Shown: one piece after another, positions 10,610 to 20,672 of the stretch | How positions within the stretch are numbered: the stretch's first letter is position 1 | Layout of the letters: every line of letters begins with the position of its first letter | DNA from: Cloeon dipterum | Taxonomy: Eukaryota > Arthropoda > Insecta > Ephemeroptera > Baetidae | Direction: 5' to 3' | DNA length: 64,000 nucleotides | NCBI RefSeq assembly: GCF_949628265.1 | Contig: NC_088789.1 | Span: forward strand, 28,699,883 to 28,763,882 | Position numbers and translations under genes: made by a program | The notes under the pieces: generated by a model | What the model was told of the DNA's origin: nothing | The model's input: only the letters and a program-made list of their open reading frames with translations | Databases searched by the model: none

Positions 10610-12463
10610 CTAAGAGTTCTTCAATCCCAATTTGTGAAAGTACCTTTTCAGTTTAAAATTGGTCGCTGGGACATAGGCCAGCGCCGCATTGCCAAAAGCG
10701 TCCTTCGCGCAGGAATCGATGCCTTGCTCCACCAAAAACTTGCAAAACTCAAAGTTTGCCCACTTGGCAGCGACGTGCAACGCGGTCATTCCCGAGCAGT
10801 TAACACTGTTGATCAAGTTTATGTTCTTCTGGAGCACAAACCTGGCACTGCCAAGCTTGTTTCGGTAGGCGCAAAAGTGCAGGAGACTTCCCCTGTCGGC
10901 GTTCTTTAAATTAATGTCGGCGCCAAGCTTGAGCAGCGCCTCGGCAATGATCAGATTTTCTTTTTTCAGAGCAAAGTGCAGCGGCGTCTCGAAAAATCTG
11001 TTGGTTTGGTGCACATTTGCTTGCTTCTCGGTGGCAAAGTATTCGATTAGCTCTGCTCCGTGGTATTTATTCATCACGGAGAAGTGCAAAACGCCGTTGG
11101 CGTCTCGCCCGCAGGAGGCGTGCACGTCGATGCCGGCCTCATCGCAGAGAAACCTGCACATCTCTTTGTCGGCGTGCTTGGCCGCAAAATGCAGAGCATT
11201 ATTCTCGTATTTCCCGAGCTGCCTGGTCAGTCCTGGATCTTTCGAGTGCAAAAATTGAACGTTTTTGTGAAAATTGCTGATGACAGATTTGTGGAGCAGA
11301 TTATACGGTCCATTTTTCGCTCTGAGATCAGCACCGTACTTGATCATTTCCTCGGCGACCTCGATATTTTGGTCCGTCAGGGCGAAGTGAAGGGGACTGT
11401 CCAAATAACCGTCCAGGGAGTTCAAGTCCAACCCTAAGCCGACGAAGAAGGAGACGAGTTGCGTGCCGTACAGTTTGTTGTAGCCAACGTGGTGGATGGC
11501 CGAGGAATTCCACTCTCGGGTCAAAGCTTTGACGTCAAAGCCCTCATCTTCAACGAGCCATTGGCACATTTGCAGGTCTGCACACTCGGCCGCAATGTGA
11601 AGGGCATTCCGGCCGATGGTGTCCAGCTGCTTTATCTGCAATCCGTCCATTTCGTGCACAAACTTGGCGCTTTTCAGGTTGTTATTCTTCACGCAGTAAA
11701 GCAACATTTTCTCGGAACAATTGTAAAGTTTTGCTCCGAGGTTGAGCATCTGCTGCGCCACATGTATGTTTCCAGCTAAAAGGGCGAGGTGCATAGGCGT
11801 TTCATTTGATCTATTCTTGAAGTATAAATAATTCAGTTTCTTGCGATCAACGAAGTACGTAACTAACTCTTCTCCATGCTCTTTGTTCAGCGCGGCGCGG
11901 TGCAGTGCGGTCGATTGGTCGGAGCTCAGAGCCTCTGTAACGCCGTGCTCCACAATCCACTCGCACATTTTCAGGTCTGCAAATTCGGCCGCTAAGTGGA
12001 GGGCGTTTCTGCCATTCAAGTCTAATTTATTGATCAACTCTTTGTCTTCATCGTGGACCAATTGGACCATTTCCATATTGTTTCTGATCACAAAGTAATG
12101 TAGTAGGTTTGTTTCCCCGCTCTGCAGCTGCAAAATATTCTTGGCCAAATTCCAGTCTCCGACCCTGATGGCGTAAAGGACTGGTTCCTCGCCGTCAACG
12201 TCCTTTGAAGCCGCCAAATCGGGTCCTTTTTCCAGGAAGTGCCAAATTATTTCCATTCCGTGATGCTTGTTCAAGGCGGCGAAGTGAAGCAGAGTGACGC
12301 CAAAGTGTGTAATCGCTTTTGGGTCTTCGCCTTCTTCCTCCACGAGCGCCAGGCAGCTTTGCAGGTCATCGTACCTGGCTGCCAGCATCAGCGGCGTGGC
12401 ACCTGACGCCGTCTTCTCGCTGAAGCGGTCGATGTCTCTTATGCTCATGAACGGATTCATCAT
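10610..12463 (-). CDS. ankyrin-repeat protein ANK3 (617 aa)
   Basis: One coding exon. The start is an ATG-ATG placed directly after a splice acceptor (CTCCTTTCAG at 12464), so translation begins at the first base of the exon. The protein opens M-M-N-P-F-M-S-I-R-D-I-D-R-F and then GATPLMLAARYDDL, the shared N-terminal repeat. Four complete A-B-C-D modules follow, then a final A repeat and the cap RYFHKLGLKNS. In each module, A is ALHxAAExADLxMCxWL, B is ALHxxxxNKxHGxELVxFF, C is TPLHxALxxxNIxVAEEML, D is NLLHxxVxxNxxxxxxFVH. No other domain is seen. About 17 full repeats predict a long superhelix. Cellular role unknown. Confidence 0.92.
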   Translation of the reverse strand: MMNPFMSIRDIDRFSEKTASGATPLMLAARYDDLQSCLALVEEEGEDPKAITHFGVTLLHFAALNKHHGMEIIWHFLEKGPDLAASKDVDGEEPVLYAIRVGDWNLAKNILQLQSGETNLLHYFVIRNNMEMVQLVHDEDKELINKLDLNGRNALHLAAEFADLKMCEWIVEHGVTEALSSDQSTALHRAALNKEHGEELVTYFVDRKKLNYLYFKNRSNETPMHLALLAGNIHVAQQMLNLGAKLYNCSEKMLLYCVKNNNLKSAKFVHEMDGLQIKQLDTIGRNALHIAAECADLQMCQWLVEDEGFDVKALTREWNSSAIHHVGYNKLYGTQLVSFFVGLGLDLNSLDGYLDSPLHFALTDQNIEVAEEMIKYGADLRAKNGPYNLLHKSVISNFHKNVQFLHSKDPGLTRQLGKYENNALHFAAKHADKEMCRFLCDEAGIDVHASCGRDANGVLHFSVMNKYHGAELIEYFATEKQANVHQTNRFFETPLHFALKKENLIIAEALLKLGADINLKNADRGSLLHFCAYRNKLGSARFVLQKNINLINSVNCSGMTALHVAAKWANFEFCKFLVEQGIDSCAKDAFGNAALAYVPATNFKLKRYFHKLGLKNS

Positions 12464-12511
12464 CTGAAAGGAGATGATTTATAATTGTGTGATGATAGTA
12501 AAGTCACTTAC

Positions 12512-12536
12512 TCTTGTGTTCTTCCGCAAAGTAAAT
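12512..12536 (-). other. 25-nt non-coding leader exon of ANK3
   Basis: On the minus strand an acceptor (AATTTTTCAG) and a donor (GTAAGT) bracket 25 nt. The donor leads into the intron that ends at the ANK3 start codon. Microexons of this size occur in 5' leaders. This is inferred from signals only. Confidence 0.5.
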
Positions 12537-12539
12537 CTG

Positions 12540-13344
12540 AAAAATTACGTCATGATTATATTTTCAGTGCTAAAAATTAAACCTTATTTACATTTATGAT
12601 TTTTCGCAGAAAATAACTTGTTTTTCAGGCAGTTAACTTCTAACAACTATAGTTTCCCAGTCCAAATAAAGAAAAGAGCTGTGCCGCAGTGAGGACAGAG
12701 CAAACAATATTTAGTGGCTCTGATAAATATTTATGACACAAACAATTCAGTCTTTGTCACAAATATATAAGAATTGTAAAAGAAACACTCCCTTTTCTCA
12801 TTATTTTTCTAGTTTTAAGTTGTCAATATGTAACAGATATAACTTACACTTTCAATAAATTGGTGATTTGTTAATTTTGAAAGTAAAAACTCAGCACCTC
12901 TCTGATATTCAAGAACTATGGCGCTAGGCGAGTTGCTCCTTTCCATTTTCAGCATGAGTGACGAATGTCTATTATAGCGTTTCAAAAAGATCCTTGGTGC
13001 GGAGGCGAGTGGGCCTGGTGTGCGCCCGTGATATCCGTTCGCGGTGTTTTTGGGACCCATCAGAGTTTCAGCACAGTGCGTGTCTTTCCCGGTCCTCGCA
13101 CACCAGGGATAGAAACGAGAAAAAAAGAATTTAAATAAACGTTGAACTTTGGTATCAACACAGAGTCAGTGATGTATTTTTAACGTCCGTTGATATGACG
13201 AAAACTTTTGGTTTTATTCATTTTTTTATTTTTTTGATAAAAATCCGGGCGTTGAGATGAAATAAAAACCAGTTTTATAGAAACAAAAATTTAAAATATA
13301 TAATATTCAAAACAACAACTGAATCAATTTAAGTACACACAAAA
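12540..13344. other. intergenic DNA between ANK3 and ANK4
   Basis: Holds the ANK3 leader and probably its promoter; no separate gene seen. A minus-strand open frame around 12815-13060 has no family resemblance. Confidence 0.45.
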
Positions 13345-13345
13345 T

Positions 13346-15193
13346 TTATTTCTTAATTCCCAAAGAGCGGAAGTATTTCTTCTTGTCCTTTCTGTCTCGC
13401 GGAACCATGGCCAAAACCGACTGATTGAATTCGTTCATGACGAGGAAGTTGGCTCCGTTCTCAACCAAAAATTTACAGAACTCCAGGCTTGCCGCCTGCG
13501 CCGCCAGGTGAAGCGCGCTCATATCTGACAGGGTCATTTCCCTGACCAGCTCCTTCTCCACTCCTACCACGAATTTGGCGCTCAAAAGTTTATTCCTGCG
13601 AGCGCAGTAGTGCAAAACATTGTCGTGATCGAGGCTGATATTAATATTCGCGCCGGAGCTCAACAAAGCTTCGGCAATATTGATATTTTCCGTTGATAAA
13701 GCGAGGTGAAACGCGGTTTTTGAGAAGATATTCCTCCCGTTCACGTTGACCCCTTTGGTAACGAAAAAATCAACAAGATCCACTCCATGTTCCAAATTAT
13801 AAACAGCATAATGCAAAACAGAGTTTTCCATTTCGCCGCTGAGAGCACATAAGTCGACGCTGCTTTCCCTGCACAGCCACTCGCACATTCGCAGGTCCGC
13901 GTGTGCCGCTGCGATGTGAAGGGCGTTCATCCCTTCTTCACCGCCTTCTTGCACCAGACTTTGACTCTTCGAGTGAACAAATATGGCACCCTCCAGATTG
14001 TTATCCGCAATGCAGAAGTGCAAGATGTTCATGCCGTCGATCGTCACGTCCAAAGTGGCGCCGTGGTCCAGCAACTCCTGGGCCACGGCAAAGTTTCCGG
14101 CCCTCAGCGCCAGCATGAGGGGCGTGTTGTTTTTTTTGTCCTGGCAGTTCATGTCCAAGCCCAGGTTGAAAGAGAAATGAACAAGCTGGGCACCAAAATC
14201 TTTATTCTTTGCGACGTGGTGTAAAATTGAGCCTCTGCCACTCGGGGTTAAATAATCGATTCCGATTTTATTCTCCAGAAGCCACTGGCACATATGTTCG
14301 TCCGCCTCCTCCGCTGCCAGGTGCAGGGCTGTCCGGCCGCCAGGGTAAATTTCCCTAATCAGGCTGTTGTCCATTTCGTGAACGAATTTGGCGCTCTTGA
14401 GTTGGTTTATTAAGACGCAGAAGAAGAGCATGTTATTAATTCCTCCCTTTTTGTTATTCAAAACAGCGTCATGTTTCAGAAGTTCTGCAGCAACTTCGAG
14501 GTTTCCCAGGCAAAGAGCCCCTTGCAGAGGCGTCACTCCTGTGAGTTTAATTCCTGCGTTTACGTCCAGTCCTTCGGAGACAAAATACTCGACCATTTCA
14601 CGTCCATGAAGCGTGTTGAGCGGTGCGCGATGCAAGGCCGTTCCCATGAATGGGCTCGCCGACGCGACCTCGATGCCTTCTTTGACCAGCCATTGGCAGA
14701 AATTCAGGTCGGCGTATTCGGCGGCCAGGTGAAGGGCGTTCCTCTTCACCGAGTCGACCTCATTAATTAAATTCGGATTCCACGCGTGGACCAGCGGCGC
14801 GACGTCTGATCGCTGCTGAGTTATCACGAAATGCAGCAAATTATCCGTCTCGGCCCTCCACATCTCCAGCAGCATCTGGGCGATCCTGAAGTTGCATTTC
14901 TTGATTGCGTAGAAAATGGCCTCCTCGCCGTCCTGATCTTTCTTCTTAAAGTCGAGCTTCTTCTCGTTAACAAAGTACCAGATTATTTCGATTCCGTGAT
15001 CCTCGTTTAGCGCCGCGAAATGGAGAAGAGTCGCTCCGAAAATTGTCTCGGCTTCGGCGTTTTCGCCCTTTTCTAGAAGGTTGAGGCAGTTTTTCAGGTC
15101 CTCGTCCCTGGCTACCAGCATTAATGGGGTCAGACCCACATTAATTTTGTTGGTGAAATAAGTCATGTCACACACTTTCTTTAGCGAGCTCAT
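13346..15193 (-). CDS. ankyrin-repeat protein ANK4 (615 aa)
   Basis: One coding exon, starting M-S-S-L-K-K-V-C-D-M-T-Y-F; the leader joins 15 nt upstream at an acceptor (CCTCTTGTAG). The shared N-terminal repeat (GLTPLMLVARDEDL) is followed by four A-B-C-D modules, a last A repeat and the family cap KKYFRSLGIKK. It is closest to ANK5, ANK6 and ANK7, which share phrases such as HAWNPxLI in the first D repeat and GEEAIFYA in the first C repeat. The AATAAA hexamer overlaps the TAA stop codon, as in ANK5. No catalytic or membrane domain. A transposon-like repeat lies 240 bp upstream and recurs upstream of ANK5, so these two genes probably arose by duplication of one gene plus its flank. Confidence 0.92.
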   Translation of the reverse strand: MSSLKKVCDMTYFTNKINVGLTPLMLVARDEDLKNCLNLLEKGENAEAETIFGATLLHFAALNEDHGIEIIWYFVNEKKLDFKKKDQDGEEAIFYAIKKCNFRIAQMLLEMWRAETDNLLHFVITQQRSDVAPLVHAWNPNLINEVDSVKRNALHLAAEYADLNFCQWLVKEGIEVASASPFMGTALHRAPLNTLHGREMVEYFVSEGLDVNAGIKLTGVTPLQGALCLGNLEVAAELLKHDAVLNNKKGGINNMLFFCVLINQLKSAKFVHEMDNSLIREIYPGGRTALHLAAEEADEHMCQWLLENKIGIDYLTPSGRGSILHHVAKNKDFGAQLVHFSFNLGLDMNCQDKKNNTPLMLALRAGNFAVAQELLDHGATLDVTIDGMNILHFCIADNNLEGAIFVHSKSQSLVQEGGEEGMNALHIAAAHADLRMCEWLCRESSVDLCALSGEMENSVLHYAVYNLEHGVDLVDFFVTKGVNVNGRNIFSKTAFHLALSTENINIAEALLSSGANINISLDHDNVLHYCARRNKLLSAKFVVGVEKELVREMTLSDMSALHLAAQAASLEFCKFLVENGANFLVMNEFNQSVLAMVPRDRKDKKKYFRSLGIKK

Positions 15194-15431
15194 TTTCCGG
15201 CGCTACAAGAGGATAGATTTATTTCGGCGGTTAGTAGCCAACTGAATGGATGATGGAGTGCGTTTTTAATCTTTTAACAGTATTTATTTGTTATTTAAAT
15301 TCTTCATAATTTGCATTCTACAAATATTTTTAGAGAAAATAGATGACATATTTATGGGCGGAAAATAAAAATATTTCTAAGTATGCAAAGTACAAAGGTT
15401 GTTTGTTTTTGTTGAAGGTTATTATTTTAGC
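15194..15431. other. ANK4 upstream region
   Basis: Short AT-rich spacer holding the ANK4 leader intron; no gene. Confidence 0.4.
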
Positions 15432-15705
15432 GGGGGCCAGATATGCTTTAAAATTGTTTCGCACTGCGCAGATCCAAGATGGCGTCTGAATGTGGGAAGC
15501 AAAAAGCTCTCTTTGGATTGCCGTACGAGTGTCAAGAGTTTGTTTTTACGATCAAAAAGACACAATTAGTTAAGAGTAATGCAAATTATGCGTCACAATA
15601 TTGACCAAAACTTGGTTCTTTTCGCGCATTTTCACGTGACCATTTTTTCGCGCCATACTCCACCGGACGCCATATCTGCGCGTCGCACCAATCTGGCCCC
15701 CGCAG
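15432..15705. mobile_element. inverted-repeat element with GCGGGGGCCAGAT ends
   Basis: Both ends read GCGGGGGCCAGAT inward, and pairing extends about 60 bp with mismatches (GCGCAGAT...ATGGCGTC in both arms). No coding capacity. Its left 150 bp recurs in direct orientation at 18050-18205, in the matching place upstream of ANK5. I could not define a target duplication. Confidence 0.65.
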
Positions 15706-15865
15706 GGTTTCTAAAGTTTTTAAAATCTCAATAGCTTCCATAATTTTGATTTATAAGAAAATTCTACTGGTTTATTTGATTTAAATAATTTTTCGATCTT
15801 GTCCAATTATCAGGGCATAAAACAAAAACTCAAATAATTTTTTTAACTTCTAATAAATCTCTATT

Positions 15866-17785
15866 TTATTCTCCCATAAAAATTTTAAAATATTTCCTCA
15901 CATCCTCCATACCTTCCGGAACCAAGTCCAACGCAGTGCGTTTGAGGTTGTCTCGTGCGTGAACATGTGCTCCATGCGACACCAAATATTTGCAGAGTTT
16001 CAGATTTGCGATCTTCGCCGCCAGGTGCAGAGGAGTTACTCCTCCCGCGGTTGTCTCCTTGATTAACTCTTTCTTCTCACCGACCAAAAATACGACACTC
16101 GAGCATTTATTTAAGTGGACGCAGAAGTGCAAGACATTGCCGGAATTCAGTTTGACATCAATGTCCGCGCCTGCCTCCAGCAACTCCTCAGCCACACTGA
16201 TATTCTCCTTCGAAAGGGCGGCGTGGAGCGGTGTCCATGCCGATCGGTTCCTCTCGTTTATATTCACCGCCTTCTCGACGAAAAAGGGCACGAGTTTGTT
16301 TCCGTAATGCACGTTGAGAGCGGCGTAGTGCAGAACGTTATTCTGCAAAACTCCACTCAGGGCCAGCACGTCGAGGTTCTCTTCACACAGCCACCGGCAC
16401 ATTCTCAGGTCTGCGTGATTTGCTGCGAGGTGAAGGGCATTCATGCCATCTTTCCCGAGTTTTCTCATCAAACTCTGGTCCTTGGAGTGCACAAATTTGG
16501 CTCCTTCCAAATTGTTGTCCGTCACGCAGACGTGGAAGAGATTCGTCTCGTTTTTCTGCCAGTGAAGATTAGCTCCGAGTTTAAGCATCTCTTCAGCTAC
16601 GACAAAGTTTTTGGCCCTTAAAGCGTAGATGAGAGGCGTGTATCCGGATTTGTCCAATCCGTTAATGTTCAATCGCAAGCGGAAAAACGAGTATCGCACG
16701 AGTTGAACTCCGTGCTCCTTGTTCAGGCCGACGAGGTGGAAAAAGGTCGAGTGCCGCTTCAAGCACAGAGAATGGGCAAGGATGCCCAAGTCGATGAGCC
16801 ACTCGCACATTTCTTTATCTGCAGCCTCGCCCGCGATGTGAAGGGCGTTTTTGCCATCTACATCGAGACCATGAATCAGGCTGTTCTTTCTGTTAAACAC
16901 AAACTGGGCGCTTTTTATTTTGTTGCAAAAGACGCTGAAGAGCAAAGGATTTTCGATGGTGGTAATAGGCAATTTGGCGCCGAGCCGCAGCAGTTCCTCG
17001 GCGACCGCGATATTTTCGAGGGCAAGAGCTGCGTGCACAGGCCTGAATCCGCTCTCTGATTTCTCGTTCAGGTCGAGATTTTGGGAAGCGAAATATATGA
17101 CCAGTTCCTGGCCGTGGATTTTGTTTAGCGAAGCCAGATGCAAAGCCGTTCCGAAATAGCTCTTTGACGCAACGTCGATGCCGTGACCGATCAGCCATTT
17201 GCATGTAATCAGGTCGGCGTATTCGGCTGCGAGGTGAAGGGCGTTTCTACTGACCAGGTCGGTTTCTTTGATCAGCTCAGGGTTCCACGCGTGCACTGAA
17301 GGTACGAATTCCGATCTCTGATGAATTATGACGAAATGCAGGAGGTTGTTGGTCTCGGCGTCTCGCATCTCGAGCAGCACCTTGGCCACCCTGAAGTTTC
17401 CCTTCCTGACGGCGTAGAAAATGGCCTCCTCCCCATCGACGTCGGTTTTCTTTATGTCCAGGCCCTCCGAGTGGATGAGGTGCCGCACGATCTCTACGCC
17501 GTGCTCCTCGTTCAACGCGGCGAAATGGAAAAGTGAGGCGCCGAAAGGCGACTCGGCGTCAACGCTTTCTTCTTTTATCAGGATTTCCAGGCAGCTCAGC
17601 AGGTCTTTGTCCCTGGCCGCGACCATCAACGGAGTCAAACCCTCAGTTGTCTTTTCAACAAAGCGGCTCATTTCCTGCTGCTCGCCAATCGAGAGCGAAT
17701 TCTTTTCCCCAACGGTATCTGATCTGAAAAATTTGTTGTTTAAAAAGAATAATTTAAAGGGTTGCTCTGCAAACCTGTCACTCAT
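15866..17785 (-). CDS. ankyrin-repeat protein ANK5 (about 640-656 aa)
   Basis: I start at 17785 (M-S-D-R). A GT at 17774 and a TTTTTCAG at 17724 bracket 51 nt, so the coding sequence is either 17785-17775 joined to 17723-15866 or read straight through; both keep frame. The spliced form joins M-S-D-R to S-D-T-V-G-E-K-N. The donor is weak (GTTTGC), so this stays open. An upstream frame of 34 codons starting at 17887 is less likely. A further ATG (M-S-R-F-V-E-K-T-T) lines up with the starts of its paralogs. Then comes the shared repeat GLTPLMVAARDKDL, four A-B-C-D modules, a final A repeat and the cap RKYFKIFMGE. AATAAA overlaps the stop codon. No other domain. Confidence 0.88.
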   Translation of the reverse strand: MSDRFAEQPFKLFFLNNKFFRSDTVGEKNSLSIGEQQEMSRFVEKTTEGLTPLMVAARDKDLLSCLEILIKEESVDAESPFGASLFHFAALNEEHGVEIVRHLIHSEGLDIKKTDVDGEEAIFYAVRKGNFRVAKVLLEMRDAETNNLLHFVIIHQRSEFVPSVHAWNPELIKETDLVSRNALHLAAEYADLITCKWLIGHGIDVASKSYFGTALHLASLNKIHGQELVIYFASQNLDLNEKSESGFRPVHAALALENIAVAEELLRLGAKLPITTIENPLLFSVFCNKIKSAQFVFNRKNSLIHGLDVDGKNALHIAGEAADKEMCEWLIDLGILAHSLCLKRHSTFFHLVGLNKEHGVQLVRYSFFRLRLNINGLDKSGYTPLIYALRAKNFVVAEEMLKLGANLHWQKNETNLFHVCVTDNNLEGAKFVHSKDQSLMRKLGKDGMNALHLAANHADLRMCRWLCEENLDVLALSGVLQNNVLHYAALNVHYGNKLVPFFVEKAVNINERNRSAWTPLHAALSKENISVAEELLEAGADIDVKLNSGNVLHFCVHLNKCSSVVFLVGEKKELIKETTAGGVTPLHLAAKIANLKLCKYLVSHGAHVHARDNLKRTALDLVPEGMEDVRKYFKIFMGE

Positions 17786-18049
17786 ATTGAAATAGATGCC
17801 TGCTGGATGTGTTGTGTCGAGATATTTCCTCCAGTACACTGAATGGGACAGTGGGAGGAATAACAAATAAATTGTGTATTCTGGCATGTTTACTCTTAAA
17901 ATAAATATTTGGATGGCACCAGAGTGTGGGTATATTGCTGGTAAACAAAACTAAAGAAAATAAGAACTATACTTTGCTGTTAATTTACGCCTAAAATTAG
18001 GCAAATTTTGTCTCTTTGACATACAATTCATAGTAATTTAATTTTCCCT

Positions 18050-18205
18050 AAAAATCAGCGGGGTCCAGATGTGCGATAAAATTGGTTCCCACTGCGCAGA
18101 TCCAAGATGGCGTCTGAATGAGGGAAACAAAAAGCTCTCTTTGGATTGCCATACGAGTGTCAAGAGTTTGTTTTTAACGATCCAAAAGACACAATTAGTA
18201 CATTT
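18050..18205. repeat. truncated copy of the 15432-15705 element
   Basis: About 155 bp, including GCGCAGATCCAAGATGGCGT, match 15430-15580 with a few substitutions. The right half with the second terminal repeat is missing. It sits about 265 bp upstream of ANK5, as the full element sits about 240 bp upstream of ANK4. Confidence 0.7.
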
Positions 18206-18357
18206 AGTATTTTTGTCTCAATAATTTAAAAAATAAATAAATTAAAAGAGTATGTGAGATCAATTTAAATTCACCCTCTCAAGTTGATTAAATTTATTTT
18301 TTGGAAACAAATTGATTTAAAGCATTTTTGTCTAAATAAACAATAAAACGAGAAATA

Positions 18358-20253
18358 TCATGGAAGGAGATTATTTATTGCAGCATTGAAAGTATAAGGA
18401 AATCTTACAAAATTAAACAGACACGACTTGTAATGTTTAAATTTCAACGATCGAAAATATTTCCCCTTGTCACTGCTGCCTCGCGGAACCATATCGGAAA
18501 CTGAGCGATTTTTCTGGTCCTTGGCTCGGAAGTTAGCGCCTTTCTTCACCAAGAATTTGCAAAAATCCACATCCGCCACTCGCGCTGCAAGGTGGAGCGC
18601 GGTCATTCCTCCGTTGGTCTCTTCCCTGAGCAGCTCCCTGTTGATTCTGACCACGAATTTGGCGCTCAAGAATTTCTCTCTTAGAATGCAGAAGTGCAGA
18701 ATATTGTCATTTTCTAGTTTTACAAAAATGTCAGCGCCAACCTTCAGGAGCTCTCCAACCACTTCGATATTTTCGTTTAAAAGGGCGGCGTGAAGAGGGG
18801 TTAGCGAGGATTTGTTCCTTTTGTTCACGTTCACCGCCTTTGATTCAAAAAAGGCGACGAGTGATTTTCCGTGCTCTTTGTTGCAAGCGACGAAATGCAG
18901 GACGTTGTTCCGTTGCTTCTCGCTTGAAGCCTGAACGTCAACGTTTTCTTCGTACAGCCACTCGCACATTTTCAGATCCGCGTGCGCTGCCGCGAAATGA
19001 AGGGCGTTCATCCCCTCCTTGCCGAGCTCCTTAATTAGTCCTGGATCCTTCGAGTGCACGAATTTGGCACCTTCCAGGTTGTTGCTCATTATGCAGTGGT
19101 GCAGAACGTTCACGCCTTTTTTCTCCCAACGCAAATCGGCGCCGAGGCTCAGCAGCTCTTCGGCGACCTCGAAATTTTTCGATCTCACAGCGTGGACGAT
19201 AGGGGTGTACATCACTTTGTCCTTTTTGTTCACGTTCAGCCCCGATTCGAAAAAGTATCGGACGAGACTCGGTCCGTGCCGTTTGTTGAACACGGCGTGA
19301 TGCATAGCCGAGCTTTTCCACCGCGAGCACGTGGAGTAAATCGGAATGCCGCTTTCGATGAGCCATTTGCACATCACTCGATCGGCCCTCTCGGCCGCGA
19401 CGTGAAGAGCCGTCCGACCATCCTTGTCTCGACTCGTGATCTGAGTGTTGTCCAGTCCGTTCACGAATTTGGCGCTGTTTAATTTGTTCCCCATGACGCA
19501 GTAGAATAAATAATTGTGTTTCTGCAGTGACGCCCCGAGTGATATCATTTCTTGAGCAACCTCGATGTTTTCCACGGCCAGGGCTGCGTGCAAGGGCGAG
19601 CATCCAACTTCCGAAGTTTCGTTCAGGTTCAATCCCTGGGCGTGGAAGAACGGAACCAGTTCTTCTCCGTGGCGTTTGTTGAGAGCAGCACGACTCAAGG
19701 CTGTTCCGTAAACGCACTTAGAGGCGACCTCGATGCCCTCGCCGATTAGCCATTTGCAGACATTCAGGTCCGAGTATTCGGCTGCTAGGTGGAGGGCGTT
19801 TCTCTTGTCTGAGTCGACCTGTTTTATCAAATCAGGGTTCCACGCGTGCACCGTCGGGGCTGCGTCCCCTCTATTTCGAGTTATCACGAAATGCAGCAGG
19901 TTTTTCGTCTCGACACCTTGCAGCTCAAGCAGAGCCTGGGCAACCTTGAAATTTGCCTTCCTGACTGCGTAGAAAATGGCTTCCTCGCCATCCACGTCTT
20001 CTTCCTTCAAGTCTAGTTTCTTCTGGTTGACGAGGTGCCGGATGATTTCGATTCCGTTCTCATCGTTCAAGGCCGCGAAGTGAAGAAGCGTCACGCCGAA
20101 TTTTGTCCTCGCCTCAGCACTTTCTCCTTTTTCCAAGAGGAAGAGGCAGCTTTCCAGGTTCTCATCCCTGGCTGCGAGCATCAGCAGGGTCAGGTCTTCA
20201 GTTGTCTTTTCTATAAAGCGGTCTGCATCCCGCACGCTCATGAATGAATCCAT
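18358..20253 (-). CDS. ankyrin-repeat protein ANK6 (631 aa) with extended C-terminus
   Basis: One coding exon after an acceptor (CTTCTTGGCAG). It starts M-D-S-F-M-S-V-R-D-A-D-R-F-I-E-K-T-T, nearly the same as ANK7. The shared N-terminal repeat is followed by four A-B-C-D modules and a last A repeat. The family cap KYFRSLKFKH is present, but the stop codon found there in ANK4 and ANK7 is lost, and the frame runs 24 codons further through former 3' untranslated DNA. That tail includes an in-frame AATAAA (coding N-N-L preceded by A-I), 8-14 nt from the new stop. So the poly(A) signal is inside the coding region. Whether the tail is used depends on where the message is cut. Otherwise the same as its neighbours; no enzyme domain. 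Confidence 0.9.
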   Translation of the reverse strand: MDSFMSVRDADRFIEKTTEDLTLLMLAARDENLESCLFLLEKGESAEARTKFGVTLLHFAALNDENGIEIIRHLVNQKKLDLKEEDVDGEEAIFYAVRKANFKVAQALLELQGVETKNLLHFVITRNRGDAAPTVHAWNPDLIKQVDSDKRNALHLAAEYSDLNVCKWLIGEGIEVASKCVYGTALSRAALNKRHGEELVPFFHAQGLNLNETSEVGCSPLHAALAVENIEVAQEMISLGASLQKHNYLFYCVMGNKLNSAKFVNGLDNTQITSRDKDGRTALHVAAERADRVMCKWLIESGIPIYSTCSRWKSSAMHHAVFNKRHGPSLVRYFFESGLNVNKKDKVMYTPIVHAVRSKNFEVAEELLSLGADLRWEKKGVNVLHHCIMSNNLEGAKFVHSKDPGLIKELGKEGMNALHFAAAHADLKMCEWLYEENVDVQASSEKQRNNVLHFVACNKEHGKSLVAFFESKAVNVNKRNKSSLTPLHAALLNENIEVVGELLKVGADIFVKLENDNILHFCILREKFLSAKFVVRINRELLREETNGGMTALHLAARVADVDFCKFLVKKGANFRAKDQKNRSVSDMVPRGSSDKGKYFRSLKFKHYKSCLFNFVRFPYTFNAAINNLLP

Positions 20254-20665
20254 TTTTCACAACCTGCCAAGAAGCAACCTTTTTTTTTTAAAAAAAAACC
20301 AAAGTATGAAAATAAATGCGTACTTCCCTTCAGGAAAATTAAAATTTCTTAAGCTGTTGCGTCTTCAACCGACAAAGATCTGGTTTCAACTAAACGCAAC
20401 CACTGTTAGAACAAAGCGTCAAACTGTGTGATTAGCCGATATTTACTTATCAATTTGAATGAAGATGTTTATTATGTTGTACATATAAATTTTTAAAATT
20501 AACATTGTTTAGTTCATTAAGGATCAGTCAATTCAAAATGATTTTAAATTGTTCACTTAAATATAATTGAAGGAAAAATTGATCAAATGAAAGATAAATT
20601 AAAGCCTAGACCAAACGTGTTTCCACTTACGAAATTTCTTCATGCGGTGAAATAATAGAATGGAG

Positions 20666-20672
20666 TTTTATA
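20666..20672 (-). promoter_or_regulatory. candidate TATA box of ANK6
   Basis: TATAAAA on the minus strand in a GC-richer setting, with a strong splice donor (TTTC then GTAAGT, exon end at 20631) about 40 nt downstream. This fits a very short first leader exon whose intron ends at the acceptor before the ANK6 start. Confidence 0.45.

Noticed and set aside
19031-19717. Minus-strand open frame of 228 codons inside ANK6
   Set aside because: Frame shadow of ANK6, with no family resemblance and Arg-rich composition.
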